This document shows, piece by piece, positions 48,869 through 59,062 of a stretch of DNA of 64,000 nucleotides. Below the pieces are notes generated by a model. That model was not told the origin of the DNA. It saw nothing but the letters and a program-made list of their open reading frames with translations, and made no database searches. Both the position numbers and the translations under genes were made by a program. Location: assembly GCF_027922145.1 (NCBI RefSeq), contig NZ_BSFC01000024.1, positions 62,001 to 126,000 of the forward strand, given 5' to 3'. The first letter of the stretch is position 1, and every line of letters starts with the position of its first letter. Source of the DNA: Novosphingobium resinovorum. Its GTDB lineage: Bacteria; Pseudomonadota; Alphaproteobacteria; Sphingomonadales; Sphingomonadaceae.

Positions 48869-49903
48869 ATGACGATGCTCCGACCGGTCCTCTCCGGCCT
48901 TCCCGTTATGCTGCTTGCCGTTCCCGCCCATGCGCAAGTGCACCAGTTCGACGAGCCGCTCGTTCTGGTCCCGCTCCCGCCGCCGCCGCTGGTGCTCGAC
49001 CTGCCGGATTATCCCGAGTTCGTGCTTTACGTGAAGGCCGAGCGTCCTCGCCTGCCACTGCCGGTTCGCGCGCTGCTGGAAGCCGCGATGAAGACCGACG
49101 ACAGCGCCTCGGTCTCGGCGCTGGTCAAGTTTGCGCAGCAGACCCAGCCTTACGACAAGGACGAGATCCGCGACATGCAGCGGGCCTACAACGACCGCCG
49201 CGCCAAGGAGATCGCCGCCAAGACCGAGGCGGAACTGGCCCGCATCCGTGCCTCCGGCGTGCTGGAGCTGTGGAAGGGCCAGATCGAGGTCGGCGCCTTC
49301 CGCTCCACCGGCAACACCGACAACTTCGGTGTCACCGCCGCGCTCAAGCTCAACCGCAAGGGTATCAAGTGGGAGCACATGATCCAGGCCAATGCCGACT
49401 ATCAGGAAGATCGCGGCACGATCACGCGCGAGCAGTATTCGGCGAGTTATCAGCCGCGCTATACCCTGAACGACGGGTTCTTCACGTATGGCCGCACCCA
49501 GTACGAGCGCGACCGCATCCAGGGCTTCGAGGACCGCTACACGCTCTCGGGCGGTCTCGGTTACCGGGTGCTCAACCGTCCCGGCATGACGCTGGCGCTG
49601 GAAGCAGGTCCGGCGTTCCGTGCCACCAATTACGTCGACGACGTCGACCAGACGACGTGGTCGATGCTGACCTCGCTTGATTTCGACTGGACGATCAACC
49701 CGACGATCAAGCTGTCGCAGGATATCAGCAGCTACGTCGGTTCGGACAACAACACCTTCACCTCGATGACCGCGATCGAGGCGGGGATGATGAAGGGTCT
49801 CAAGGCCAAGCTGTCCTACTCGATCGAGCATGAGACCCGGCCGCCGAGCGGTTCGCTCAAGACCGACACGATCTCGCGCTTCTCGCTGGTCTACGGGTTC
49901 TGA
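48869..49903 (+). CDS. DUF481 family outer-membrane protein
   Basis: 344 residues. The signal peptide ends AVPAHAQ; a Pro-rich and helical segment (residues 25-130) precedes the DUF481 beta-barrel, which starts near GVLELWKGQIEVGAFRSTGNTDN and ends SRFSLVYGF with a terminal aromatic. Such proteins are induced by salt or envelope stress in some bacteria; the exact role is unknown. It starts 18 bases after the ABC permease and is probably co-transcribed. Confidence 0.9.
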   Translation: MTMLRPVLSGLPVMLLAVPAHAQVHQFDEPLVLVPLPPPPLVLDLPDYPEFVLYVKAERPRLPLPVRALLEAAMKTDDSASVSALVKFAQQTQPYDKDEIRDMQRAYNDRRAKEIAAKTEAELARIRASGVLELWKGQIEVGAFRSTGNTDNFGVTAALKLNRKGIKWEHMIQANADYQEDRGTITREQYSASYQPRYTLNDGFFTYGRTQYERDRIQGFEDRYTLSGGLGYRVLNRPGMTLALEAGPAFRATNYVDDVDQTTWSMLTSLDFDWTINPTIKLSQDISSYVGSDNNTFTSMTAIEAGMMKGLKAKLSYSIEHETRPPSGSLKTDTISRFSLVYGF

Positions 49904-49919
49904 TCTTCTCCCTTCCTCT

Positions 49920-49995
49920 CGTCATTGCGAGCGTAGCGAAGCAATCCAGGGCGGTTTGCGCGGCCCTGGATTGCTTCGCTGTGCTCGCAATGACG
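49920..49995. repeat. palindromic repeat family A, copy 3
   Basis: Left arm 49920-49952, right arm 49963-49995, 10-base loop, one mismatch. It fills the gap between the DUF481 gene and tgt. Confidence 0.94.
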
Positions 49996-50072
49996 AATGG
50001 GGAAATCCGGCGACGAAGTCGGTAGTTATCGGATGTTTCCACGAGGGCTGAAAATGCTCTAAGGGCGGCGCC

Positions 50073-51203
50073 ATGAAGCCTCGTTTCCAGTTTTCCATCC
50101 ACGCCACAGACGGCAAGGCCCGTACCGGCACCATCCAGATGCGTCGCGGTGAAATCCGCACGCCCGCTTTCATGCCGGTCGGCACCGCCGCCACCGTCAA
50201 GGCCATGAAGCCGCAGGACGTGCGCGCCACTGGCGCCGACATCCTGCTCGGCAATACCTATCACTTGATGCTGCGCCCCGGCGCCGAGCGCGTCGCGCGC
50301 CTCGGTGGCCTGCACAAGTTCATGAACTGGGACCGCCCGATCCTGACCGACAGCGGCGGCTATCAGGTCATGAGCCTGTCGGATCTGCGCAAGATCACCG
50401 AGGAAGGCGTGACTTTCGCCAGCCACATCGACGGCTCGCGCCACATGCTCAGCCCCGAGCGGTCGATGGAGATCCAGCGCCTGCTCGGCTCCGACATCGT
50501 CATGTGTTTCGACGAGTGCCCCAAGATCGACCAGCCCCGCGACGTCATCGCCCGCTCTATGGAAATGTCGATGCGCTGGGCGAAGCGTAGCCGCGACGCC
50601 TTCGACACCGGCGGCGCGCATGCGGAAAGTTCCGCCCTGTTCGGCATCCAGCAAGGCGCGCTCGACGAAGGCCTGCGCAAGACCAGCGCCGATGCCCTCA
50701 GCGAGGTCGGCTTCGACGGCTACGCGATCGGCGGCCTTGCCGTGGGCGAGGGACAGGAGGCGATGTTCGCCACGCTGGAATTCGCCCCCGGCCAGCTTCC
50801 CGCCGACCGTCCGCGCTACCTGATGGGCGTGGGCAAGCCCGACGACCTCGTCGGCGCGGTGGAGCGCGGCGTCGATATGTTCGACTGCGTGCTGCCGACC
50901 CGCTCGGGCCGCAACGGGCAGGCGTTCACCTGGAACGGCCCGCTCAACATGCGCAACGCCCGTCACGCCGAAGACACCGGCCCGATCGACGAGCGCTGCA
51001 AGTGCCCGACCTGCGGTACGTACACCCGCGCCTACATCCACCACCTCATCAAGTCCGGCGAGATGTTGGGCGCGATGCTGCTGACCGAGCACAACCTCTC
51101 GTTCTATCAGCAACTGATGCAGGGCATGCGCGATGCGATCGCCGAACAGCGCTTCGCGGCGTTCGCGGCCGATTTCCGGCGGGACTATTTCCGCAAGGAA
51201 TGA
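50073..51203 (+). CDS. tgt: queuine tRNA-ribosyltransferase
   Basis: 376 residues. It exchanges guanine 34 for preQ1 in Asp, Asn, His and Tyr tRNAs. The catalytic-Asp region [21 protein letters not shown] and the zinc motif CKCPTCGTY with downstream His are visible. It precedes a pentapeptide-repeat gene by 16 bases. Confidence 0.98.
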   Translation: MKPRFQFSIHATDGKARTGTIQMRRGEIRTPAFMPVGTAATVKAMKPQDVRATGADILLGNTYHLMLRPGAERVARLGGLHKFMNWDRPILTDSGGYQVMSLSDLRKITEEGVTFASHIDGSRHMLSPERSMEIQRLLGSDIVMCFDECPKIDQPRDVIARSMEMSMRWAKRSRDAFDTGGAHAESSALFGIQQGALDEGLRKTSADALSEVGFDGYAIGGLAVGEGQEAMFATLEFAPGQLPADRPRYLMGVGKPDDLVGAVERGVDMFDCVLPTRSGRNGQAFTWNGPLNMRNARHAEDTGPIDERCKCPTCGTYTRAYIHHLIKSGEMLGAMLLTEHNLSFYQQLMQGMRDAIAEQRFAAFAADFRRDYFRKE

Positions 51204-51219
51204 TCGGTCGGAGCGGAGC

Positions 51220-51903
51220 ATGGACGACAGTACCGACACCATCGTTCGCGACCGGACACTGACGCGCGCCGACTTCGAGCGGCTGCCCGCTTCCGTGCGC
51301 CATCTGGTCGGTTGCGATCTGGATGAGGCGCAACTCAGCGGGCTTGACCTGTGGGGCTGGACGTTCGAGGCCTGCAGCCTGCGCCGGACCGATTTGAGCA
51401 GGGCCAAGCTCGACGGCACGACCTGGAAGTCCTGCAGGGCCGCTTTCGTCGACTTTTCCGGGAGCGACCTCGACGGCGCCAGTTTTCATGCCAGCGATTT
51501 CAACAATGTTTCGTTCCGGCGCGCTTCGCTGGCTTCGGCGAGGATAATTCGGTGCAAGTTGACGGGTGCCGATTTGTCGGATGCTGCGTCTCTCGACACC
51601 GTCTTCGAGGAGACCCTGCTGGTCAGCGCGCGCCTGCCTCGCCATTCGTTCCGGGGTGCGACGCTGCAGCAGGTTGATTTTTCGCAGGCTGATCTGAGCC
51701 GCTGCGATTTCCGGCAAGCGGCATTGCTGGACTGCAGCCTGCGCGATGCGGATTTGACCGGGGCGCGGTTCGACGGCGCCGATCTGCGTGGGGCTGACCT
51801 GGGTGGTCTGCGTCTGGTCGATGCTAGCTTGTTCCGTGGCGCGATCATCTCGCGCATGCAGGCAAGCCAGATTCTCGGCGAACTGGGGATCAGCGTCCGC
51901 TAA
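51220..51903 (+). CDS. Qnr/McbG-like pentapeptide-repeat protein
   Basis: 227 residues from ATG 51220. Repeats of the A(D/N)(L/F)xx type run from about residue 40 (LDEAQLSGLDL, DLSRAKLDG) to residue 205 (FDGADLRGADLGGL), enough for a right-handed quadrilateral beta-helix. The C-terminus MQASQILGELGISVR resembles the dimerisation helix of Qnr proteins (QASLLMERLGIAV in QnrB, from memory), and the length fits Qnr (about 218). Qnr proteins shield DNA gyrase from quinolones. That function is inferred, not shown. It is probably co-transcribed with tgt. Confidence 0.85.
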   Translation: MDDSTDTIVRDRTLTRADFERLPASVRHLVGCDLDEAQLSGLDLWGWTFEACSLRRTDLSRAKLDGTTWKSCRAAFVDFSGSDLDGASFHASDFNNVSFRRASLASARIIRCKLTGADLSDAASLDTVFEETLLVSARLPRHSFRGATLQQVDFSQADLSRCDFRQAALLDCSLRDADLTGARFDGADLRGADLGGLRLVDASLFRGAIISRMQASQILGELGISVR

Positions 51904-51915
51904 GCTGAAGCGCGG

Positions 51916-52110
51916 TCACGCAGCGACGGGTTTGCCCGGTGCGTCTTCGCCGTGCATGGTTTCCAGCACCGTCTCGACATAGGCGACGAAGCGGCCGGTC
52001 ATTTCGTCGAGAAATCCGGCGCCGATCTCGCAGGCATGGCGCTGCGCTGTCCTGAGATCATTGTACCATTTACCGGTGCGGTGCGGAGTGATGAAACGGT
52101 AGCGAGTCAT
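51916..52110 (-). CDS. conserved small hypothetical protein
   Basis: 64 residues, MTRYRFITPHRTGKWYNDLRTA then HACEIGAGFLDEMTGRFVAYVETVLE. The composition and codon use look coding, and it faces the pentapeptide gene with 12 bases between stops. No strong ribosome binding site is seen and no domain is recognised. Confidence 0.65.
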   Translation of the reverse strand: MTRYRFITPHRTGKWYNDLRTAQRHACEIGAGFLDEMTGRFVAYVETVLETMHGEDAPGKPVAA

Positions 52111-52204
52111 GATGCTAGGCTAATGCCCGATCTCGGCGGCAGTTCCCTTACAAGTGCTGCAAATCGTGTAATTTTTCGTGTCGTTTGAACAGTTCGAAAC
52201 ACAT

Positions 52205-52239
52205 AAGAAAAAGGCGGCCCCGAAGGACCGCCTTTTCTT
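52205..52239. terminator. terminator after rpsD
   Basis: Stem AAGAAAAAGGCGG / CCGCCTTTTCTT around loop CCCCGAAGGA. On the minus strand it lies 24 bases beyond the rpsD stop and ends in a T-rich tract; it can also act on the plus strand. Confidence 0.88.
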
Positions 52240-52262
52240 GTTTCCGTTGCCGGAGAACCGGA

Positions 52263-52877
52263 TCAGCGCGAGTAGAACTCGACGACCAGGTTTGGTTCCA
52301 TCTTCACCGGGTAGGGCACTTCGTCGAGCGTGGGAACGCGAACGAAGGTCACCTTGTCGGTGCCGTCCTGGGCGACGTAGTCGGGAACTTCGCGCTCGGG
52401 CAGGTTCTGCGCTTCGAGAACGAGAGCCATTTCCTTGGCCTTGTTGCCCAGGGTGATGATGTCACCGACCTTCACGCGACGCGAGGCGATGTTGCACTTC
52501 ACGCCGTTGACGCGGATGTGGCCGTGCGAAACGATCTGGCGGGCCGAGAAGATCGTAGGCGCGAACTTGGCGCGGTACACGATCATGTCGAGGCGCTGTT
52601 CCAGCAGGCCGATCAGGTTCTGGCTGGTGTCGCCCTTCATGGCCGACGCTTCCTGGTAGGTGCGCTTGAACTGCTTCTCGGTCACGTCGCCGTAGTAGCC
52701 CTTGAGCTTCTGCTTGGCGCGCAGCTGCAGACCGTAGTCCGAAACCTTGCTCTTGCGGCGCTGGCCGTGCTGGCCCGGCCCGTAGCTGCGGCGGTTGACC
52801 GAACTCTTGGGACGGCCCCAGATGTTCTCGCCCATGCGGCGGTCGAGTTTGTACTTCGAGCTTTGACGCTTCGACAT
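52263..52877 (-). CDS. rpsD: 30S ribosomal protein S4
   Basis: 204 residues from ATG 52877. S4 nucleates 30S assembly at the 5' domain of 16S rRNA. The N-terminus [25 protein letters not shown] and the S4 RNA-binding domain ([29 protein letters not shown]) are diagnostic. Here it is a single gene rather than part of the alpha operon, as usual for alphaproteobacteria. Confidence 0.99.
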   Translation of the reverse strand: MSKRQSSKYKLDRRMGENIWGRPKSSVNRRSYGPGQHGQRRKSKVSDYGLQLRAKQKLKGYYGDVTEKQFKRTYQEASAMKGDTSQNLIGLLEQRLDMIVYRAKFAPTIFSARQIVSHGHIRVNGVKCNIASRRVKVGDIITLGNKAKEMALVLEAQNLPEREVPDYVAQDGTDKVTFVRVPTLDEVPYPVKMEPNLVVEFYSR

Positions 52878-53043
52878 AATGTCGTCCTTCAATCTGCTTG
52901 CCGTGCAGCCGATGTGGTGCACGATCCATGTTTCTCCCGGAGCGCACCATCCGGCCTATTCTGCCGGATGCGGCCGCCGCTTCACCGAGAGTGCGGGGCC
53001 GAATGGACGTGCTGCGAAGACGCAGGCGCCACGTGAAGCCGGG

Positions 53044-53071
53044 CCCTTAGCGGGTTCGGGCGACGTGTCAA
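53044..53071 (-). promoter_or_regulatory. candidate promoter of rpsD
   Basis: On the minus strand TTGACA (53071-53066), a 16-base spacer and TAAGGG (53049-53044). It lies about 170 bases upstream of rpsD in the 217-base gap after the methyltransferase gene, leaving a long leader in which no known S4-binding element is obvious. Confidence 0.55.
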
Positions 53072-53094
53072 GGGAAAGCGCCCGAAATGCCGGT

Positions 53095-53856
53095 TCAGTC
53101 GATGTTACGAGGCCGCCGGTTGCCGCCCAGCGCGCTCAGAACGCCGCGCATGGTGCGCACTTCGAGGCTGTTCCAGCCCGGTTTGGTGAGCATGTTGCGC
53201 AAGGTCCGGCGCGTGGCGGCGGAGCGGCTCTCCGGGTAGAAGTACTTGGTCGGCTCCAGCACTTTCTCGAACTGCTGGATCATGCCTTCCAGTTCGTCCT
53301 GCGGGGCCGGGGGGAGCAGTTCCTCAACCGTCGGCTGCGCCAATGCGGCGCCCTTCGACCATTCGTAGGCGCACAGGATCACCGCCTGCGCCAGGTTGAG
53401 CGAGGCGAACTCGGGGTTGATCGGCACCGTCAGGATCGCGCGGGCGAGGGCAACGTCGTCCGTCTCCAGTCCCGAGCGCTCCGGCCCGAACACGTAGGCC
53501 GAGCGGGCCGTCGCCGCGTAGACCTCGCGCGCGGCCTCCTCGGGCGTGACGACCGGCTTGGTGACGCCGCGCTTGCGCACGGTGGTGGCGTAGACGTTGG
53601 CGCAGTCGTGCACGGCTTCGGCGAGCGTCTCGAAGACCTCGGCCTTTTCCAGCACGTCGTCGGCACCGGCCGCCGCCGGGCCTGCCGAGGGGTTGGGCCA
53701 GCCGTCGCGCGGGGAGACGAGGCGCATCTCGGTCAACCCGAAGTTGAGCATCGCGCGCGCGGCCTTGCCGATGTTCTCGCCCAGTTGCGGGCGCACCAGT
53801 ACGATTACCGGCTGCTTCACTTCACCAGCCCGCTTCACTTCAATTGACGCCGACAT
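53095..53856 (-). CDS. SpoU-family tRNA/rRNA 2'-O-methyltransferase (TrmJ-like)
   Basis: 253 residues from ATG 53856. The knotted SPOUT fold is marked by [20 protein letters not shown] near the start, [15 protein letters not shown] and the C-terminal motif [20 protein letters not shown]. TrmJ methylates residue 32 of tRNAs. A C-terminal helical extension of about 80 residues follows. The start overlaps the nrdR 3' end by 17 bases. Confidence 0.93.
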   Translation of the reverse strand: MSASIEVKRAGEVKQPVIVLVRPQLGENIGKAARAMLNFGLTEMRLVSPRDGWPNPSAGPAAAGADDVLEKAEVFETLAEAVHDCANVYATTVRKRGVTKPVVTPEEAAREVYAATARSAYVFGPERSGLETDDVALARAILTVPINPEFASLNLAQAVILCAYEWSKGAALAQPTVEELLPPAPQDELEGMIQQFEKVLEPTKYFYPESRSAATRRTLRNMLTKPGWNSLEVRTMRGVLSALGGNRRPRNID

Positions 53857-54316
53857 CGCGCACGGTCCCTGCAAATTCCTCGAAATCCTTCGCCTCGTTG
53901 AAGGCGCGGTAGACGCTGGCGAAGCGGATGTAGGCGACCGAGTCGAGCTGGCGCAGCCCTTCCATCACCAGTTCGCCGATGACGCGCGATGGCACCTCGT
54001 TCTCGCCGATCGTCTCGACCTGGCGCTGCACGCCCGAGACGAGCCGCTCGATCTTCTCGCGGTCGATGCCGCGCTTGCGGCAGGCGAGGGTGACAGACTG
54101 CTCGATCTTGGCGCGGTCGAACGGCTCGCGGCGTTCGAGCCCGGCCGCATCGTTGCTCTTGACCACCACGATCTCACGCAGCTGCACGCGTTCGAACGTC
54201 GTGAAGCGGGCGCCGCAGCTCGAACACTGGCGGCGGCGACGGATCGCGGTGGCATCCTCGGTCGGGCGGCTGTCCTTGACCTGGGAATCGTCGTGGGCGC
54301 AAAAAGGACAGCGCAT
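53840..54316 (-). CDS. nrdR: transcriptional repressor NrdR
   Basis: 158 residues. The N-terminal zinc ribbon [20 protein letters not shown] with CSSCGARF, and the ATP-cone domain ([20 protein letters not shown]) are standard. It represses ribonucleotide reductase genes according to dATP/ATP. It sits in the glyA-(75 aa)-nrdR-trmJ series. Confidence 0.97.
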   Translation of the reverse strand: MRCPFCAHDDSQVKDSRPTEDATAIRRRRQCSSCGARFTTFERVQLREIVVVKSNDAAGLERREPFDRAKIEQSVTLACRKRGIDREKIERLVSGVQRQVETIGENEVPSRVIGELVMEGLRQLDSVAYIRFASVYRAFNEAKDFEEFAGTVRDVGVN

Positions 54317-54330
54317 TCAGCGGGTTACTT

Positions 54331-54558
54331 TCATTCAGGACGGACGCGCTTGTAGAACTTGTACCCCGCGCCCGCCGCCAGCCCGAGGCCGATGGAGACG
54401 AAAGGCAGGAACGCGCCAGCAACCGCGCCCGCAGCGCCCCAGATCAGAACCGGCTTGGTCGAGGGATGGGCCATGCCATCCTTGAGCATTCCGGCGAGTT
54501 CCTCGCGGGCATCGCTGACGAAATGGCCGGAGTTCTGGGGGCGCTGCGGGTCGGTCAT
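54331..54558 (-). CDS. small glycine-rich membrane protein
   Basis: 75 residues from ATG 54558. A hydrophilic N-terminal helix (VSDAREELAGMLKDGMAHPS) precedes one glycine-rich membrane hairpin (VLIWGAAGAVAGAFLPFVSIGL) and a basic end YKFYKRVRPE. It lies 4 bases after glyA and 14 bases before nrdR, hence in the same transcript. Function is unknown. Confidence 0.8.
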   Translation of the reverse strand: MTDPQRPQNSGHFVSDAREELAGMLKDGMAHPSTKPVLIWGAAGAVAGAFLPFVSIGLGLAAGAGYKFYKRVRPE

Positions 54559-54562
54559 AGAC

Positions 54563-55861
54563 TTAGTCCTCGTAGATGGGGAAACGATCACACAGCGCTT
54601 CAACGCGCGTGCGAACGTTCTGCTCCACCTGAGCGTCACCTGCTTCGCCGCACTTGGCAAGACCGTCGAGAACGTCGGCGACCATGTTGCCGATCTCGCG
54701 GAATTCCTCGGGGCCGAAACCGCGGGTGGTGCCGGCGGGCGAACCCACGCGGATGCCGCTGGTCTTCATCGGCGGCAGCGGGTCGAACGGGATGCCGTTC
54801 TTGTTGCAGGTGATGCCCGCACGCTCCAGCGCCTCGTCGGCGTCCTTGCCGGTGACGCCCAGCGGCGAGAGGTCGATCAGCGCGAGGTGCGTGTCGGTGC
54901 CGCCCGAGACGATCGCGGCGCCGCGCTCCTTGAGGGTGGCTGCCAGAACCTGCGCGTTCTCGATCACGCGCGCGGCGTAGTCCTTGAACTCGGGACGCAG
55001 CGCTTCACCGAAGGCGACGGCCTTGGCGGCGACGACGTGCATCAGCGGGCCGCCCTGAAGGCCGGGGAACACCGCCGAGTTGATCTTCTTGGCCAGCGCC
55101 TCGTCGTTGGTGAGGATCATGCCGCCGCGCGGACCGCGCAGGGTCTTGTGCGTGGTGGTGGTGGCGATGTGCGCATGCGGGAACGGCGAGGGGTGCAGAC
55201 CGGCCGCTACCAGCCCTGCGAAGTGCGCCATGTCGACCTGGAAGATGGCGCCGACGGCATCGGCGATCTCGCGCATGCGCTTGAAGTCGATGATACGCGG
55301 ATAGGCCGAGCCGCCCGCGATGATCAGCTTGGGGTTGTGCTCGCGGGCCAGCGCCTCGACCTGGTCATAGTCGATCAGGTGGGTGTCCTTGGTCACGCCG
55401 TACTGCACGGCGTTGAACCACTTGCCCGACAGTGCGGCCTTGGCGCCGTGGGTGAGGTGGCCACCCGCGTCGAGGCTCATGCCCATGACGGTGTCGCCGG
55501 GCTTGACGGTGGCGAGCAGGACCGCACCGTTGGCCTGCGCGCCCGAGTGGGGCTGGACGTTGGCGAAACCGCAGTCGAACAACTGCTTGGCGCGCTCGAT
55601 GGCGAGGGTTTCGACTTCGTCCGAAGGCTCGCAGCCCTGGTAGTAGCGCTTGCCGGGGTAGCCCTCGGCGTACTTGTTGGTCAGCACCGAGCCTTGCGCC
55701 TCGAGCACGGCCTTGGAGACGATGTTCTCCGAGGCGATCAGCTCGATCTGCTTGCGCTCGCGCTTCAGTTCATGGCCGATCGCGGCAGCGACGGCGGGGT
55801 CGCTCTGGGCGATCGTGTCGGTGAAGAAGCCGGGTGAACGGATGGCGGTTTCTACAGTCAT
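54563..55861 (-). CDS. glyA: serine hydroxymethyltransferase
   Basis: 432 residues from ATG 55861; upstream in-frame sequence overlaps rpiB. It interconverts serine and glycine with tetrahydrofolate. The PLP-lysine motif is [27 protein letters not shown] and [11 protein letters not shown] are further hallmarks. It follows rpiB by 14 bases. Confidence 0.99.
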   Translation of the reverse strand: MTVETAIRSPGFFTDTIAQSDPAVAAAIGHELKRERKQIELIASENIVSKAVLEAQGSVLTNKYAEGYPGKRYYQGCEPSDEVETLAIERAKQLFDCGFANVQPHSGAQANGAVLLATVKPGDTVMGMSLDAGGHLTHGAKAALSGKWFNAVQYGVTKDTHLIDYDQVEALAREHNPKLIIAGGSAYPRIIDFKRMREIADAVGAIFQVDMAHFAGLVAAGLHPSPFPHAHIATTTTHKTLRGPRGGMILTNDEALAKKINSAVFPGLQGGPLMHVVAAKAVAFGEALRPEFKDYAARVIENAQVLAATLKERGAAIVSGGTDTHLALIDLSPLGVTGKDADEALERAGITCNKNGIPFDPLPPMKTSGIRVGSPAGTTRGFGPEEFREIGNMVADVLDGLAKCGEAGDAQVEQNVRTRVEALCDRFPIYED

Positions 55862-55875
55862 GGTTCTTGGCTCCT

Positions 55876-56313
55876 TCAGAAGGACGGATTGGAGAGCTTT
55901 TCGACGCGGCCTGCATGGCGGCCGCCGCCGAACTCGGTGGAGAGGAAAGCGTCGAGGCAGGCCTTGGCCATGTCCTCGCCGGTCAGGCGTGCGCCCATGG
56001 CGATGACGTTGGCGTCGTTGTGCTCGCGGGCGAGGGCGGCCGAAAGCGGCTCGCCCACCAGCGCGCAGCGGCAGGCGGGATCGCGGTTGACGGCGATCGA
56101 GATGCCGATGCCCGAGCCGCAAAGCGCGACGCCGAACTGCACGGTGCCGTCGGCGACGACCGAGGCCAGCTTGTAGCCATAGTCGGGGTAGTCGACGCGG
56201 TCGGTGGTTTCGGGGCCGAGGTCGGCGACTTCGTGGCCGGCCTCGATGAGGTATTCGCGCAAAGTCGCCTTGAGGTCGACGGCGGCGTGGTCGGATGCGA
56301 TCGCGATACGCAT
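55876..56313 (-). CDS. rpiB: ribose 5-phosphate isomerase B
   Basis: 145 residues from ATG 56313. The active site is recognised by [10 protein letters not shown] at the start and the Cys region [14 protein letters not shown]. It interconverts ribose and ribulose 5-phosphates. rpiB-glyA-nrdR is a common alphaproteobacterial cluster. The 245-base gap upstream, divergent to the Kazal lipoprotein, shows no clear element. Confidence 0.97.
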   Translation of the reverse strand: MRIAIASDHAAVDLKATLREYLIEAGHEVADLGPETTDRVDYPDYGYKLASVVADGTVQFGVALCGSGIGISIAVNRDPACRCALVGEPLSAALAREHNDANVIAMGARLTGEDMAKACLDAFLSTEFGGGRHAGRVEKLSNPSF

Positions 56314-56558
56314 GGGAGAGGTGCTTCCTGCCTGCGAGGGATTCGTTTGCGGCTCCCTTAGTCGCGGCTTTGCCATATTGCGAGTCTTGTGGGCACCGCG
56401 TTCAGATCGCCCATGGCGCCATGCGGGCAATTTCGCAGCGCATTTGGATGTTTCAACCGCTTGATGCTTGCAAGGGCAAGTTCGAGGGCGCAAGTTCCGG
56501 CTCTCGATACACTGGGCTGAAAAGGCTGGATCGATAAGGCCGGAACAAGGGGATTGCC

Positions 56559-56801
56559 ATGAAGCTGACCGTCATGCGCGCATTGAGCCTCGCAGGGGTG
56601 CTGGTTCTCGCAGGGTGTCTGGAAACGATGCCCGGGCCGGATCGGCCGCATCGTCCTCGCCCGGAAAAGCCTGCGATCTGCACGCGCGAATACATGCCCG
56701 TCTGCGCGGAAAAGCGGCGGCACCGCCAGACTTTCAGCAATGCCTGCATGGCCAAGGCCGAAGGCTTCCGCGTGATCGCCTCCGGGGAATGCCGGCGGTA
56801 A
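56559..56801 (+). CDS. small lipoprotein with a Kazal-type protease-inhibitor domain
   Basis: 80 residues. The lipoprotein signal MKLTVMRALSLAGVLVLAGC has lipobox LAGC, and a Pro/Arg-rich linker follows. The rest, ICTREYMPVCAEKRRHRQTF, then SNACMAKAEGF and SGEC, matches the Kazal pattern C-x3-YxPVC-...-SNAC-...-GEC. Kazal domains inhibit serine proteases in eukaryotes; in bacteria their role is scarcely known. The position of the reactive loop (ICTREYMPVC) is conserved. It starts 245 bases from rpiB and is followed by a family A repeat. Confidence 0.85.
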   Translation: MKLTVMRALSLAGVLVLAGCLETMPGPDRPHRPRPEKPAICTREYMPVCAEKRRHRQTFSNACMAKAEGFRVIASGECRR

Positions 56802-56830
56802 GGTGTTTGCTGCCGGGGACAAACCCTCAT

Positions 56831-56906
56831 CGTCATTGCGAGCGGAGCGAAGCAATCAAGGGCGGATTGCGCGGCTCTGGATTGCTTCGCTTCGCTCGCA
56901 ATGACG
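56831..56906. repeat. palindromic repeat family A, copy 4
   Basis: Left arm 56831-56863, right arm 56874-56906, about three mismatches between arms, 10-base loop. It lies between the Kazal gene and the rpoD terminator, followed by a short duplicated GAGGTAATAAAA. Confidence 0.9.
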
Positions 56907-56931
56907 AGGTAATAAAAGTGATGAGGTAATA

Positions 56932-56958
56932 AAAAAGCCCCGCTGAGGCGGGGCTTTC
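56932..56958. terminator. terminator between rpoD and the Kazal gene
   Basis: Stem AAAGCCCCGC / GCGGGGCTTT with loop TGAG. On the minus strand, 3 bases after the rpoD stop, it ends in TTTTTT; it can also stop plus-strand transcription. Confidence 0.92.
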
Positions 56959-56960
56959 TC

Positions 56961-58991
<2,031 letters not shown>

Positions 58992-59046
58992 CAGTTCGCC
59001 GTTATCCCGTGCCGTCGTGAGTGCATAAACCTGGGGTCCGTAAACC

Positions 59047-59062
59047 TTGTATAATTATACAA
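59047..59062. promoter_or_regulatory. perfect 16-bp palindrome with TATAAT, between dnaG and rpoD
   Basis: TTGTATAATTATACAA reads identically on both strands. It abuts the dnaG stop and lies 55 bases before rpoD. It contains a consensus -10 TATAAT in both directions, so it may be an rpoD promoter core; no good -35 is visible. Confidence 0.5.

Noticed and set aside
46065-49831. Long minus-strand frames of 642 and 589 codons under the nuclease, ABC and DUF481 genes
   Set aside because: Opposite genes with complete motif sets; no independent support.
49857-51419. 520-codon frame antisense to tgt
   Set aside because: Shadow of tgt; runs through a palindromic repeat.
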